From assembly GCA_021801255.1 (NCBI GenBank), contig JAJYYH010000003.1:1-64000 (forward strand): DNA of 64,000 nt, read 5' to 3'. Of this stretch, positions 41,576 to 50,947 are shown piece after piece (the stretch's first letter is position 1; each line of letters opens with the position of its first letter). This stretch comes from Pseudomonadota bacterium. GTDB lineage: Bacteria > Pseudomonadota > Alphaproteobacteria > Acetobacterales > Acetobacteraceae. Both the position numbers and the translations under genes were made by a program. The notes under the pieces are model-generated. The model did no database searches and was not told where the DNA came from. It saw nothing but the letters and a program-made list of their open reading frames with translations.

Positions 41576-43695
41576 GGGTTTTCTCCCCGCCGTAAGTCAC
41601 CCCCTCGCCGCAATTCACCCCCTCGCCGCAATTCGATTGTCCCCGAGGCGAGCAACCGGGCCTGCCAATCGGGGCCGATCAGGGTGGAAGTCTCATCCTC
41701 GGCGATGATCGCCGGCCCCTCAAGCCGGGCGCCCGGGCCAAGGGCGGCGCGCGCGAAAACCGACCATTCCACCTTCTCGCCGTGCGCCATATCGCGCACG
41801 GACTGGCCCCGCGCCGCCCGAGCATGCCAGGGCGCCGGCGCCGCCGCGACGGTTCCGGGCGAGGGTGCGGACGTTGCGATGCGCACCGCGAAACTCAGAA
41901 CCTCGATATCGGAACCCGGCACCGGGCGGGTGTAAAACCGGGTGTATTCGGCATCGAACGCCACGCGCAGCCCCGTCACCTCGGCCGCGCCGAGTTCTCC
42001 GGGAGGCAGTGGCACGGCGATTTCGTGGCCCTGGCCGACATAGCGCATGAAGGCGAGCCGCTCCTCGTGCGTCGCAGCCCCCGGTGCGCCGGCGGCGACC
42101 ACCCCCCGCGCCTCCGCCGCCATCGCCGCCAGCAGCGCATTCACCGCCACGGCATCGAACCGCGCCAGACGCTGGTACAGGCTGCGCACCACCTCATAGG
42201 CGATCGGCGCGCGGAGAAAGCCAATGGCACTGCCGACCCCGGCGCCGGGGGGGATGAGCACCCGATCGATGCCGAGTTTTTCAGCGATGCGGTAGGCATG
42301 CACCGGCCCGCCGCCGCCAAAGGCGATCAGCACCCGCCCCGCGAACCCCTTGCCCGATTCGACGGCATGGACCAGGGCCGCGTTGGCCATCGTCTCATCG
42401 ACCATCTCCACCACGCCAAGCGCCGCCAGCGCCGGATCGTCGATGCCAAGCGGCGCGCCCACCGTCTCGGCCAGCGCGCGCGCCGCCCGCGCCGGATCGA
42501 GCTTCAGCCGGCCGCCGGCGAAGCGTTCCGGATCGTAGCGGCCGAGCAGCAGGTTGGCATCCGTTACCGCCGGCAGCACGCCCCCCCGCCCGTAGCAGGC
42601 CGGGCCAGGATCGGCCCCGGCGCTCTCCGGGCCAATGGTGATGCGCCCCAGCGCATCGACGCCGGCGAGGCTGCCCCCGCCGGCGCCGATTTCCACCATC
42701 TCGATCACCGGAATACGTAGCGGCAAGCCCGAGCCCTTGCGGAAGCGGCCGATGCGCGCGACCTCGAAACCGCGCGTTGTTTGCGGCACAAACCCATCGA
42801 TCAGGCAGATTTTCGCCGTCGTTCCCCCCATGTCGAACGAAAGCACGGCGGGACAATGCTCGGCGCGCGCGATGTGAGCGGCGAAAATCGCGCCGCCCGC
42901 CGGCCCGCTCTCCACCAGGCGCACCGGAAACCGGCACGCGGTCTCGACGGTGGTGAGCCCGCCGCCCGAGAGCATGAGCAGCAGTGGCGCCGCAACACCG
43001 ATCTCGGCAAGCTCGGCCGCCAGCCGGCGCAGATAGCGCGCCATCAGCGGCTGGATATAGGCATTGGCGACGGCGGTGGAAAACCGCTCCCATTCGCGCA
43101 TCTCGGGCGCTACCTCGGCGGCGAGCGAAACCGGCAGTTCCGGCCAGGAAGCGGCCAGGATGGCGCGGGCCGCCTCTTCATGCGTGGGATTGACGAAGCC
43201 ATGGAGAAAACCGATCGCGACACTCTCCACCCCGGCGCCGCGCAGCGCCGGGATCAGCGCCCGCACCGCGTCGTGGTCAAGCGGGCGTAGAACATGGCCC
43301 TCGTTGTCGAGCCGCTCGGGGACGGTGAAGCGCAAATCGCGCGGCACCAGCGGCTCAGGCAGCATGAGGTTGAGGTCATACTGGTCGTAGCGGCTCTCGT
43401 TGCGCAGCGCCAGAACGTCGCGGAAGCCTGCCGTGGTGATCAGCGCGGTGCGCGCACCCTTGCGCTCGATGATCGCGTTGGTCGCCAAGGTCGTGCCGTG
43501 GATCACCAAAGCGAGATCGCCCGGCGCCAAGCCGGCGGTGGCGAGAATCGCCGCAACCCCCTCGAGCACGCCGCGCTCCGGCGCCTCGGGCGTGGTCAGC
43601 ACCTTCGCCGTCCAGCGCTTTTCTCCCCGCTCCAGCGTGAAATCGGTGAAGGTGCCGCCGATATCGATCGCGAGGCGGGCGGGAGCAGAGGACAT
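41572..43695 (-). CDS. hyuA: Hydantoinase A / 5-oxoprolinase alpha-type subunit with a repeated C-terminal tail
   Basis: A 707-residue HyuA protein of the ASKHA (actin/Hsp70-like ATPase) fold: IDIGGTFTDFTLERG at the N-terminus, VIHGTTLATNAIIERKGART, LSFDMGGTTAKICLIDGF and IALGGGGPVHAY-type loop (seen as IAFGGGGPVHAYRIAEKLGI). The C-terminus carries three repeats of LRRGG/D encoded by an 18-base tandem repeat (41590-41640), not seen in most relatives. I choose the ATG at 43695, next to homology, though up to nine more residues are possible. The substrate is unknown. Confidence 0.9.
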   Translation of the reverse strand: MSSAPARLAIDIGGTFTDFTLERGEKRWTAKVLTTPEAPERGVLEGVAAILATAGLAPGDLALVIHGTTLATNAIIERKGARTALITTAGFRDVLALRNESRYDQYDLNLMLPEPLVPRDLRFTVPERLDNEGHVLRPLDHDAVRALIPALRGAGVESVAIGFLHGFVNPTHEEAARAILAASWPELPVSLAAEVAPEMREWERFSTAVANAYIQPLMARYLRRLAAELAEIGVAAPLLLMLSGGGLTTVETACRFPVRLVESGPAGGAIFAAHIARAEHCPAVLSFDMGGTTAKICLIDGFVPQTTRGFEVARIGRFRKGSGLPLRIPVIEMVEIGAGGGSLAGVDALGRITIGPESAGADPGPACYGRGGVLPAVTDANLLLGRYDPERFAGGRLKLDPARAARALAETVGAPLGIDDPALAALGVVEMVDETMANAALVHAVESGKGFAGRVLIAFGGGGPVHAYRIAEKLGIDRVLIPPGAGVGSAIGFLRAPIAYEVVRSLYQRLARFDAVAVNALLAAMAAEARGVVAAGAPGAATHEERLAFMRYVGQGHEIAVPLPPGELGAAEVTGLRVAFDAEYTRFYTRPVPGSDIEVLSFAVRIATSAPSPGTVAAAPAPWHARAARGQSVRDMAHGEKVEWSVFARAALGPGARLEGPAIIAEDETSTLIGPDWQARLLASGTIELRRGGELRRGGDLRRGENP

Positions 43696-43846
43696 TACCG
43701 GCATGCGGCATCGGGCGGGCAAAGCATCGTGCCAGTGAACCCCTTCCCGCCCCCTTTCGCAAGCCGCAATTGCCCGCCATGATAGGGGCCATCGCTGCGA
43801 GCGTGCGCGGCCGCAACGCCCCTATCGATTCTCCCGGGAGGAGATC

Positions 43847-44809
43847 ATGACCAAACCCGTCCTGCTGATCACCCGCCGCCTGCCGCAAGCCGTCGAAGCG
43901 CGCGCCGGGCGCGAGTTCGAGGCGCGCTTCAACCGCGACGACCACATTCTCAGCGCCGCGGAGCTGCTGCGCCTCGCCGACGGCGCCGATGCCCTTCTCA
44001 CCGCCCCCGGCGACCGGCTCGACGCCGCGACGATCCAGGCGCTCCCCGCGCGCCTAAAAGCGATTGGCACCTTCAGCGTCGGCTTCGATCACATCGACAT
44101 CGCCGCCGCGAAAGCGCGCGGCATCCAGGTGTGCAACACGCCCGACGTGCTCTCGGTCGCCACCGCCGAGACCGCGATGCTGCTCATCCTCGCCGCCGCC
44201 CGCCGCGCCGGCGAGGGCGAGCGGCTGGTCCGCGCCGGCCGGTGGACCGGCTGGGCGCCGACCCAGCTTCTCGGCACCCAGGTGTCGGGGCGGCGGCTCG
44301 GCATCTTCGGCATGGGCCGGATCGGACGCGAACTGGCGCGCATGGCGCGCGGCTTCGCCATGGAAATCCACTACCGTGACCAGGCGCGCCTGCCGCCCGA
44401 CCTCGAACAGGGCGCCATCTTCCACGACAACGATGACGATTTTCTCAGGCTCTGCCAGGTGCTCTCGCTCAACGCGCCGGGCGGCGAAAGTACAAAACAC
44501 TGGCTGAACGCGGCCCGCATCGCCAAACTCCCCAAGGGCGCCGTGGTGGTGAATGCCGCGCGCGGCACGCTGATCGATGACAAGGCGCTGATCGCGGCGC
44601 TGCAAGGCGGCCACCTCGCCGCCGCCGGGCTCGATGTCTATAACAACGAGCCGCATCTCGAACGCGGCTATCTGGATCTGGAAAATATCGTGCTGCTGCC
44701 CCATCTCGGCAGCGCCACGGTGGAAACCCGCGACGCCATGGGGGCGCTGGTCCTCGACGGCATCACCGCCCTCCTCGCCGGCCAGCGGCCACGCAATCTC
44801 GTCGTTTAG
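43847..44809 (+). CDS. D-isomer-specific 2-hydroxyacid dehydrogenase (glyoxylate/hydroxypyruvate reductase-like)
   Basis: A 320-residue NAD(P)-dependent reductase. The cofactor loop is GMGRIG (residues 155-160). The catalytic triad is R239 (NAARGTLID), E268 (YNNEPHLE) and H286 (LLPHLGSA). This set, and GTFSVGFDHIDIAAAKARGI near residue 75, fit glyoxylate/hydroxypyruvate reductases. The substrate is inferred from family only. GGAGGAG lies 6 bases before the ATG. It ends before a strong hairpin terminator. Confidence 0.92.
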   Translation: MTKPVLLITRRLPQAVEARAGREFEARFNRDDHILSAAELLRLADGADALLTAPGDRLDAATIQALPARLKAIGTFSVGFDHIDIAAAKARGIQVCNTPDVLSVATAETAMLLILAAARRAGEGERLVRAGRWTGWAPTQLLGTQVSGRRLGIFGMGRIGRELARMARGFAMEIHYRDQARLPPDLEQGAIFHDNDDDFLRLCQVLSLNAPGGESTKHWLNAARIAKLPKGAVVVNAARGTLIDDKALIAALQGGHLAAAGLDVYNNEPHLERGYLDLENIVLLPHLGSATVETRDAMGALVLDGITALLAGQRPRNLVV

Positions 44810-44822
44810 CGGAGAGTAAGCG

Positions 44823-44864
44823 GGGGGTTTTGCCCCCTTTCCCCCACCAAGGGCGAAAGCCCTT
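44823..44864. repeat. Hairpin-rich intergenic repeat after the hydroxyacid dehydrogenase gene
   Basis: GGGGG-TTTT-GCCCCC at 44823 onward, then AAGGGC-GAAA-GCCCTT (44849-44864), a hairpin with a GAAA tetraloop. It resembles REP-type palindromes that follow genes elsewhere in the window, but the arms differ from TCCAGGGGC. Confidence 0.5.
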
Positions 44865-44887
44865 GCAACCATTCCCGAAGAAATGAA

Positions 44888-44920
44888 AAGGCCCGGAACG
44901 GTTGTGCCGTTCCGGGCCTT
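44888..44920. terminator. Strong bidirectional hairpin terminator
   Basis: AAGGCCCGGAACGG (44888-44901) and CCGTTCCGGGCCTT (44907-44920) form a perfect 14-bp stem with loop TTGTG. It lies between convergent genes (43847-44809 plus and 44948-45199 minus). Confidence 0.85.
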
Positions 44921-44947
44921 ATATCGGGGTTTTCGTGAGGGGAAAAA

Positions 44948-45199
44948 TTACGCGCTGCCGTTGGGGCTGGCGCGATCGGTCTCAGGGCGCTGGCCTTCAT
45001 AGCCCTGCGCGAGCTGCAGCCGATCGCTGTCAACATGCGGACCACGGCCCCAGGCAACCTGGCCCTGGGCGGACTGCTCCGTCACCGGAGGACGCGCCGC
45101 GGCCTGCTGCTCATACGCGGCGGGAGATTGATGCACACCGGAAGCCGCCGCGGCGGTCAAACCAATGGCGGAAACAGCGGCGAAGAGAAACTGACGCAT
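44948..45199 (-). CDS. Small secreted protein of unknown function
   Basis: An 83-residue protein with a signal peptide (about 1-21, MRQFLFAAVSAIGLTAAAAS). The mature part is Gln/Ala/Gly-rich and hydrophilic (HQSPAAYEQQAAARPPVTEQ; LQLAQGYEGQRPETDRASPN). No domain is recognised. The ATG at 45199 is preceded by AAGGAAGGAAGG. A stem-loop CCACC-GGTTC-GGTGG lies in its leader at about 45237. A bidirectional terminator follows. Confidence 0.6.
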   Translation of the reverse strand: MRQFLFAAVSAIGLTAAAASGVHQSPAAYEQQAAARPPVTEQSAQGQVAWGRGPHVDSDRLQLAQGYEGQRPETDRASPNGSA

Positions 45200-45350
45200 G
45201 ATACCTTGCCTTCCTTCCTTAACTATCGAGCGGGGCCACCGGTTCGGTGGCTCAATCGATGAGGCGTAAATAGTAGCGCCAGTTATAACATGCAAGCTTA
45301 TAAACGCATGGCTGTGTTGCAGCGCAGCGAACGCTGTGGGACTTGACCTA

Positions 45351-45572
45351 TCAGGGACCGAGCGGGCGCGCCTCATCGGGCAGCATGATCGGAATGCCGT
45401 CGCGGATCGGATAGGCGAGCCCCGCCGCCTCGCTGATCAGTTCATTACGCACCGGATCGTAACGCAGCCCCTGGCGGGTGAGCGGGCAGACCAGGATTTC
45501 GAGCAGGCGCGGATCAACCGGCCGCGCCGCAGCGGCGCCGGCAGGCGGATCAGGTAGATCGGGTTTGGTCAT
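45351..45572 (-). CDS. Trm112-like small zinc-ribbon-related protein
   Basis: A 73-residue protein of the Trm112/YcaR family: [20 protein letters not shown], then [20 protein letters not shown] and MLPDEAR. Most bacterial members keep a CPxC...C zinc site; here only one cysteine remains, so zinc binding is unlikely. In eukaryotes Trm112 activates methyltransferases; the bacterial role is unknown. The ATG at 45572 has GGAGGG upstream; a GTG four codons earlier is less likely. Confidence 0.82.
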   Translation of the reverse strand: MTKPDLPDPPAGAAAARPVDPRLLEILVCPLTRQGLRYDPVRNELISEAAGLAYPIRDGIPIMLPDEARPLGP

Positions 45573-45695
45573 CGGACCCTCCACAAGGCATTCCCTAAGA
45601 GCCTGAAAATCAATCGAGCTTGGAAAAGTCTGCCCTCTGAAAATATTGGTTTTTCCGATCGATCCTGGGGCGTGAGGGCATGCTTTTGCAAACTC

Positions 45696-46361
45696 TCAGC
45701 CCGTCGCGTGCTGGCTCAGCACGGCGCCTGATGCGAGCGCGATCTCCAGCAGCGCGCGTAATGCCTGCGCGCGCGCCGCGAGATCGGGGGCTTCCAGGAG
45801 CGCCTGTTTCTCTGCCGGCTCGAACGGGCAGATCATGGCGAGCGTCGCGAGCAGCAACGCGGCCGGCATCGCCTCGATCGCCTCCCATTCCACCTCATAG
45901 CGCTGGCGCGCGAAATATGTCCGCAGCAGCCCCCCGAGCCGCACGCGGTCGAGGGAAGGCAGCGTCGCCCCGCGGTCAAGATCGCCGGCATAGCCGGTAA
46001 AGTCGCCCCGCACCCGGCGGTAACCGCGCCTCGCCTCGACCTCCCCGGCTACCACGAAGCGGATCACCCCGGTAAGGGTGATCAGATAGCGGCCATCCTC
46101 GGTCTCGCTGAACGAGGACACCCGGCCGAGACAGCCGACACGATAGAGACCTGGCCCGAATTCCCCGCGCGGACGGGCGGGGTCGGGCTGGATCATGCCG
46201 AACATCCGCCCAGCCGCGAGAGCATCTTCCACCATGGCAAGATAACGCGGCTCGAAAATATTGAGCGGCAGCCGCCCCTCTGGCATCAGCAACGCTCCGG
46301 CGAGCGGGAAAACCGGAAAAATTTCGGGCAAGTCCTCCAGGCATGGGTGGAAACGAAGCAT
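45696..46361 (-). CDS. LON-substrate-binding-domain protein
   Basis: A 221-residue protein matching the N-terminal domain of Lon without the protease: IFPVFPLAGALLMPEGRLPL, NIFEPRYLAMVEDALAAGRM, GCLGRVSSFSETEDGRYLIT and later CPFEPAEKQALLEAPDLAAR. Likely a substrate-binding adaptor or stand-alone domain; role unknown. It follows the thioredoxin-like gene by five bases and is in the same operon. Confidence 0.9.
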   Translation of the reverse strand: MLRFHPCLEDLPEIFPVFPLAGALLMPEGRLPLNIFEPRYLAMVEDALAAGRMFGMIQPDPARPRGEFGPGLYRVGCLGRVSSFSETEDGRYLITLTGVIRFVVAGEVEARRGYRRVRGDFTGYAGDLDRGATLPSLDRVRLGGLLRTYFARQRYEVEWEAIEAMPAALLLATLAMICPFEPAEKQALLEAPDLAARAQALRALLEIALASGAVLSQHATG

Positions 46362-46366
46362 CTCTG

Positions 46367-47329
46367 TCAGCGGAACAACAGCGCCGAAAGCTTGCGCCGC
46401 GCCGCCATCGTCGCCGCGTCGTCAAACCCCCACGCCTCGAAGAATTTTAGCAGTTGCAGCCGTGCCGCGTCCTGGTTCCAGCCCGGCTGCTCGCGGATGA
46501 TCGAGAGCAGCGCCTCGGCCGCCGCTTCGCGCTCGCCCTTGGCATTGAGCGCGGTCGCCAGATCGTAGCGCGCCGCGCGGTCATGGGGATCGGCGGCGAG
46601 ACGGGCTTTTAAACTCTCGATCGCCCCCGCCGCCTGGCGCCCTTCGCGGGCCAAGGCGAGCGCGCTCCGCGCGCCCGCGATCTCGGCGTGCTCGGCGAGC
46701 TTGGGTGGCACCTGGGCGAGCGCCTGCTCGGCGCGGTCCTCGGCGCCCTCCGCCATCAGCGCGCGGATCAGCCCACCCCAGCCTTCCGCGTTCTCCGGCT
46801 CCTCGGCGATCAGCGCGCGGAACAATTCGCCAGCGCCCGCGGCATCACCCGCTTGCAGAGCGGCGCGCGCCTCAGCCAGCAGATCGGCCGTGGGCATGGC
46901 GCCCCCGGCCAGCTTGAGCAGACCCTCAACAAAGCGCTTGATCTCGGATTCGGGCAGCGCGCCCTGGAACATATCGGCGATCTGGCCCTGCCAGAAGGCG
47001 GCAACCGTCGGTACCGATTGCAGCGGCAGGCCAAGCTGGGTGAGTTGCTGGACGAGGGCGCGGTTCTTGTCGATGTCGATCTTGACCAGCTTGACCCGCC
47101 CGCCCGCCGCGCGTGTGACTTTTTCAAGCGCCGGGGTAAGCTGTCGGCACGGGCCGCACCAGGTCGCCCAGAAATCGACCAGCACGGGCACGCCGCGCGA
47201 GGCTTCGATCACGTCGGCCATGAAGGTTTTCTGATCGCCCTCGACGATCATCGCAGCCGCGCCGGGCATCGCAGCCACGCCAGAGGGCGCCTCGGCCGCA
47301 GCGCGGCCCTGACCGAGAATGAGTTCCAT
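46367..47329 (-). CDS. Thioredoxin-domain protein with TPR tail (CnoX/YbbN-like)
   Basis: A 320-residue protein. The thioredoxin domain (residues 28-140) has active site W57-C58-G-P-C61. The C-terminal half is TPR-like helical (ALQAGDAAGAGELFRALIAE; AEGAEDRAEQALAQVPPKLA). This is the layout of CnoX/YbbN, a holdase co-chaperone that hands clients to GroEL/DnaK. Unlike E. coli YbbN (SxxC), both cysteines are present, so it could also be a reductase. It heads a short operon with the LON-domain gene. Confidence 0.9.
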   Translation of the reverse strand: MELILGQGRAAAEAPSGVAAMPGAAAMIVEGDQKTFMADVIEASRGVPVLVDFWATWCGPCRQLTPALEKVTRAAGGRVKLVKIDIDKNRALVQQLTQLGLPLQSVPTVAAFWQGQIADMFQGALPESEIKRFVEGLLKLAGGAMPTADLLAEARAALQAGDAAGAGELFRALIAEEPENAEGWGGLIRALMAEGAEDRAEQALAQVPPKLAEHAEIAGARSALALAREGRQAAGAIESLKARLAADPHDRAARYDLATALNAKGEREAAAEALLSIIREQPGWNQDAARLQLLKFFEAWGFDDAATMAARRKLSALLFR

Positions 47330-47411
47330 AGCTTGCGTATCCTGCCTGTGCGCGGTTGATCATCGACAATATAGGCGTGCCGCCGGAAAGGTCATCCAGG
47401 GGCACCGGAAA

Positions 47412-48227
47412 TCAGCAGCGGCGCGGCGCCGCGAGCTTGAAATCGGCGAGCTTGCCGGTCATCACGAAATCGCCGAAATCCATCTCCAGTTCATCGGCGA
47501 CGCCGTTTTCCCAATAGCGCATGCCGACCTCGTAATCCGGCTCGGACGCATCGGGCGTGCGGTCGAAAAACGCGACATGGACATAGCCGCTCGGCAGTTT
47601 TGATAAAGCCGCGATGCGAAACGGCTCGGGCGTTTTCCAACTGGTGATCACCACCGAGGTATCCTGCGCGCCGGTATCGGAGGTGCCGTCGAACAGCGGC
47701 ACGGCGAGGAATTTCTTGCCCTGCTCGGCTGCTGCGATGATCGTCGCGGTGTGCCACATCGGAAACAGCGTGCCGATCGGGAGTTTCTGCACCCCGGCCT
47801 TGGGCAGCGTATAGCGCACCTCGCCCGCCCCGCCCGGCCGCTCCAATGCGGCCTCGCCTGAAGTCACCTCGGTGGTCGCGGTATCGGTGGTCTGGCGCAT
47901 GCGGAAGCGCATCTTGAGCCCGTCCTTGGCCTCCCAGGTGGCGTAGTCCGAGACCATCTGGACATCCTGGCCGTCGCGGTTGGTGATCGTCATGTCGAGC
48001 CGCTGCTGCACCGCCCAGCCGTCGCAGGCATCGATAACCTCGTAGTTCATCGTGCCGGAAGCGGCAACGACATCGCCGCCATGGGTGGTATCGAGACTGA
48101 GGCGATAGGTGCCGCGATAGGCCGCCAACCCCGCGGCGACATGCGCGACCAGGGATTCCGCGCGGCCAAGCATGGGGTGCAACAGCAGGCTCAAGGCCGC
48201 CACCAGGGCGGGAAGGCGGATTTTCAT
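47412..48227 (-). CDS. eipB: Cell envelope integrity protein EipB (DUF1849)
   Basis: A 271-residue periplasmic protein with a signal peptide (about 1-23, LPALVAALSLLLHPMLGRAE). The mature part is the beta-spiral DUF1849 domain: AGLAAYRGTYRLSLDTTHGG, EVIDACDGWAVQQRLDMTIT, TLFPMWHTATIIAAAEQGKK and FFDRTPDASEPDYEVGMRYW. C68 and the terminal C271 correspond to the conserved disulfide known in Brucella EipB, which protects the envelope under stress. Its start is 110 bases from the SPOR gene's stop; both are on the minus strand. Confidence 0.9.
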   Translation of the reverse strand: MKIRLPALVAALSLLLHPMLGRAESLVAHVAAGLAAYRGTYRLSLDTTHGGDVVAASGTMNYEVIDACDGWAVQQRLDMTITNRDGQDVQMVSDYATWEAKDGLKMRFRMRQTTDTATTEVTSGEAALERPGGAGEVRYTLPKAGVQKLPIGTLFPMWHTATIIAAAEQGKKFLAVPLFDGTSDTGAQDTSVVITSWKTPEPFRIAALSKLPSGYVHVAFFDRTPDASEPDYEVGMRYWENGVADELEMDFGDFVMTGKLADFKLAAPRRC

Positions 48228-48338
48228 GCGCAGCGGGCTCCAGACATCACCGTCTCACATTAGGGGTGGTGGCGCCATTTCACCACCCATCGGCAGCGGA
48301 TTGAATGCGGCGCGCAACGACCCTCCTCCGCCGCCAGA

Positions 48339-49085
48339 TCAGAAATCGGCAAGCGCGCATCCCGCGCCCCTGGCGCGCAGCCGCTCGCAGAGCCGCCGCG
48401 CCTCGGCGCCGTCGGTGAAGCCGCTGGCACGAAGCCGCCAGAATTCGTGCCCCGCATGGCTCACGCGGGTGATCAGGGGCTGGCGGGAGGCCAGCAGCGC
48501 CGGAAATTTCTTGCTGAGCCGCTCCCATTCCTGCCGCGCCGCTTCCTCGCTCGGCAGCGCCGCGAGCTGCACCGCGACCCCGTGCATGGCGCCGGTTTTG
48601 GCCGCGACCGCGGGTACGGCAGCGGGGTGGAGCGCGGCTTCATGCAGCGCTGGCGGCTTGGCCGCCGCGGCGGCTTTCGGTGCCGGCGCGGGGGTGGCGG
48701 GCGCGGGGGTCTGCCCAGAAGACGGCTCGGGCTGCATCTGGCGCAGCATCTCGGGCGCCGGTTTTTCCGAGGCGGGCGCGAGCGGTGGGCCGCCAGACGT
48801 CGCCCCCTCCTCGCCGCTGTCATGGCCGCTGCCGGAGAGGATCGCCTCATCCGCGCCCGCCACCTGCATGCCGCCGGCATGCTCGGGCTTGACCTTGAGC
48901 GGCCCGGTCTCGGCCGCGATCAGCGGCGCCGGCCCCGGCCGCTGCCCCGCGAGCGCCCAGACGCCGATAATTGCCAGCAGCGCCGCGCCCAGCCCGCCGG
49001 CGATCAGCAGCAACCGCCGGGTTCCCCCCTCCATCCGCGCCGCCCGTCCCGGACGATAGGCCGGGATCTCAATCTCTGAGGTCAT
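48339..49085 (-). CDS. SPOR-domain membrane protein
   Basis: A 248-residue protein: a short cytoplasmic lead, one membrane helix (LLLIAGGLGAALLAIIGVWA, about 24-43), a Pro/Ala-rich periplasmic linker and a C-terminal SPOR domain (GVAVQLAALPSEEAARQEWE, HEFWRLRASGFTDGAEARRL). SPOR domains bind denuded peptidoglycan at the division site. It lies just downstream of argS, 52 bases away. The start at 49085 is chosen over a TTG 14 codons upstream. Cysteine pair CERLRARGAGC at the end may form a disulfide. Confidence 0.85.
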   Translation of the reverse strand: MTSEIEIPAYRPGRAARMEGGTRRLLLIAGGLGAALLAIIGVWALAGQRPGPAPLIAAETGPLKVKPEHAGGMQVAGADEAILSGSGHDSGEEGATSGGPPLAPASEKPAPEMLRQMQPEPSSGQTPAPATPAPAPKAAAAAKPPALHEAALHPAAVPAVAAKTGAMHGVAVQLAALPSEEAARQEWERLSKKFPALLASRQPLITRVSHAGHEFWRLRASGFTDGAEARRLCERLRARGAGCALADF

Positions 49086-49137
49086 CAGCCGATCGTCCGC
49101 CCCATGCCTCAACGCCCCATTCCTCAAAGCGTACCCC

Positions 49138-50919
49138 TCATCGCATCTCCTCGACCGGGGTCACCCCCATCACGGCCAGGCCGGAGCGGATCACCACCGC
49201 CGTCGCCGCCACCAGGGCGAGCCGCGCGCCGGTCTCGAGCGGCGTTTCGGCCTGGATGAAGCGCAACGCCGCGGCCTCGCGCCCGCGGTTCCACAATATA
49301 TGAAAGTCGCTCGCTAGATCATAGAGAAAAAACGCAATCCGATGCGGCTCGCGGGCCCGCGCCGCGCCCTCGACGAGACGCGGCCAGGCGCTCAGGCGAC
49401 GGATCAGGGCAAGCTCGGCGGGATCGTTGAGGCTCCCCAGCGCGGCCTCGGCCAGCGCCTCGGGCGCCGTGGCAAAACCCTGCTCGGCGGCGTGGCGCAG
49501 CACCGAGCGCGCCCGGGCATGGGCGTATTGCACGTAAAACACCGGGTTGTCGCGGGTTTGCGCCACCGCCTGGTCGAGATCGAACTCCATCTGCGCGTCG
49601 TTTTTGCGCGTCAGCATGATGAAGCGCACGGCATCGCGCCCGACCTCCTCGATCAGGTCGCGGAGCGTGATATAGCTCCCGGCACGCTTCGACATGCGCA
49701 CCGGCTGGCCGGATTTCACGACATGGACGATCTGGCAGAGCAGCGCCTCGAAGACAACGCGCCCCGCCCCAAGCGCCGCGACGGCGGCCTTCATGCGCGG
49801 CACGTAGCCGCCGTGGTCGGCGCCCCAGACATCGATCAGAACATTGAAGCCACGGTCGATCTTGTCGGCGTGATAGGCGATGTCATTGGCGAAATAGGTC
49901 GCCGTGCCGTCGGATTTCTTGAGCGGGCGATCGACCTCGTCGCCGAACAGCGTGGCGCGAAACAGGGTCTGCGGCCGCGGCTCCCAATCCTCGGGCAGTT
50001 TGCCCTTGGGCGGCGCGAGCACGCCCTCATGGATCAGCCCCGCCGCTTCCAGCCGCGCGATCGCCGCTTCGGTCGCACCCTTGGCGACGAGCGCCGCCTC
50101 CGAGGTAAAAATCTCCTGCGCGACGCCGAGACGGTCGAGATCGGCGCGGATTTCGGCGAGCATCGCGGCGACGGTAATTTCGCGTACGGCGTCGAACCAC
50201 AGCGCCGGATCGGCAGGAAACGCGCCCGGCGTGGCCAGCTTGTCGCCGAAACGTGCCGCCAACTCGGCGCCGACGGGGATCAGATAATCGCCGCGATATT
50301 GCAGCCCAGCCGGCGCGAGAGCGTCGAATTCGGCTTCCGTGAGCGTCGTGCCGAGGGCTTGCAGATAGCGCCAATAGGCCGCCCAGGCGAGGGCCGCGAC
50401 CTGCGCCCCGGCATCGTTGATGTAGAACTCCTTGGTGACCTTATATCCCGCCTTGCGCAGTAGATTGGCCAAGGCATCGCCGACCACCGCACCCCGGCAA
50501 TGCCCGACATGCATCGGCCCTGTCGGATTGGCCGAGACATACTCGACATTGACCCGCTCCCCGGCGCCGATCGCGCCATCACCATAGGCCTCGCCGGCTC
50601 GGAGAATCGCCGGCAGCATCGCATGCAGGGCTTCGGGGCGCAGTCGGATATTGAGAAATCCCGGCCCCGCCGCCTCGGCCTGAAAAATCTCCGGCGCCGT
50701 GGCGAGCGCCGCGGCCAGTGCCGCCGCCAGATCCCGTGGCCGCTGCCCGGCCGCCTTGGCCGCGACCATCGCGGCGTTGCTCGCGAGATCGCCATGCAGC
50801 GCCTCGCGCGCCGGCGTCACCTCGACGCGCTCGAGGATTTCCCCCGGCAGCGCACCCGCGACCGCCGCCAGCGCGGCCAGCACCCGCGCCCGGACCACGG
50901 CAAAAAGATCGCTGTTCAT
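49138..50919 (-). CDS. argS: Arginyl-tRNA synthetase
   Basis: A 593-residue class I synthetase. The N-terminal Add-1 domain (REALHGDLASNAAMVAAKAA) precedes the HIGH-type motif HVGH (residues 137-140 in NPTGPMHVGHCRGAVVG). The KMSKS region is the arginine-type VRMSKRAGSYITLRDL. The C-terminal DALR domain (RLVEGAARAREPHRIAFFLY) closes it. The ATG at 50919 fits the family; an earlier in-frame start adds 26 unlike residues. Confidence 0.95.
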   Translation of the reverse strand: MNSDLFAVVRARVLAALAAVAGALPGEILERVEVTPAREALHGDLASNAAMVAAKAAGQRPRDLAAALAAALATAPEIFQAEAAGPGFLNIRLRPEALHAMLPAILRAGEAYGDGAIGAGERVNVEYVSANPTGPMHVGHCRGAVVGDALANLLRKAGYKVTKEFYINDAGAQVAALAWAAYWRYLQALGTTLTEAEFDALAPAGLQYRGDYLIPVGAELAARFGDKLATPGAFPADPALWFDAVREITVAAMLAEIRADLDRLGVAQEIFTSEAALVAKGATEAAIARLEAAGLIHEGVLAPPKGKLPEDWEPRPQTLFRATLFGDEVDRPLKKSDGTATYFANDIAYHADKIDRGFNVLIDVWGADHGGYVPRMKAAVAALGAGRVVFEALLCQIVHVVKSGQPVRMSKRAGSYITLRDLIEEVGRDAVRFIMLTRKNDAQMEFDLDQAVAQTRDNPVFYVQYAHARARSVLRHAAEQGFATAPEALAEAALGSLNDPAELALIRRLSAWPRLVEGAARAREPHRIAFFLYDLASDFHILWNRGREAAALRFIQAETPLETGARLALVAATAVVIRSGLAVMGVTPVEEMR

Positions 50920-50947
50920 GGGTATGCTTCCAAAAAAGGCGCGGCGC

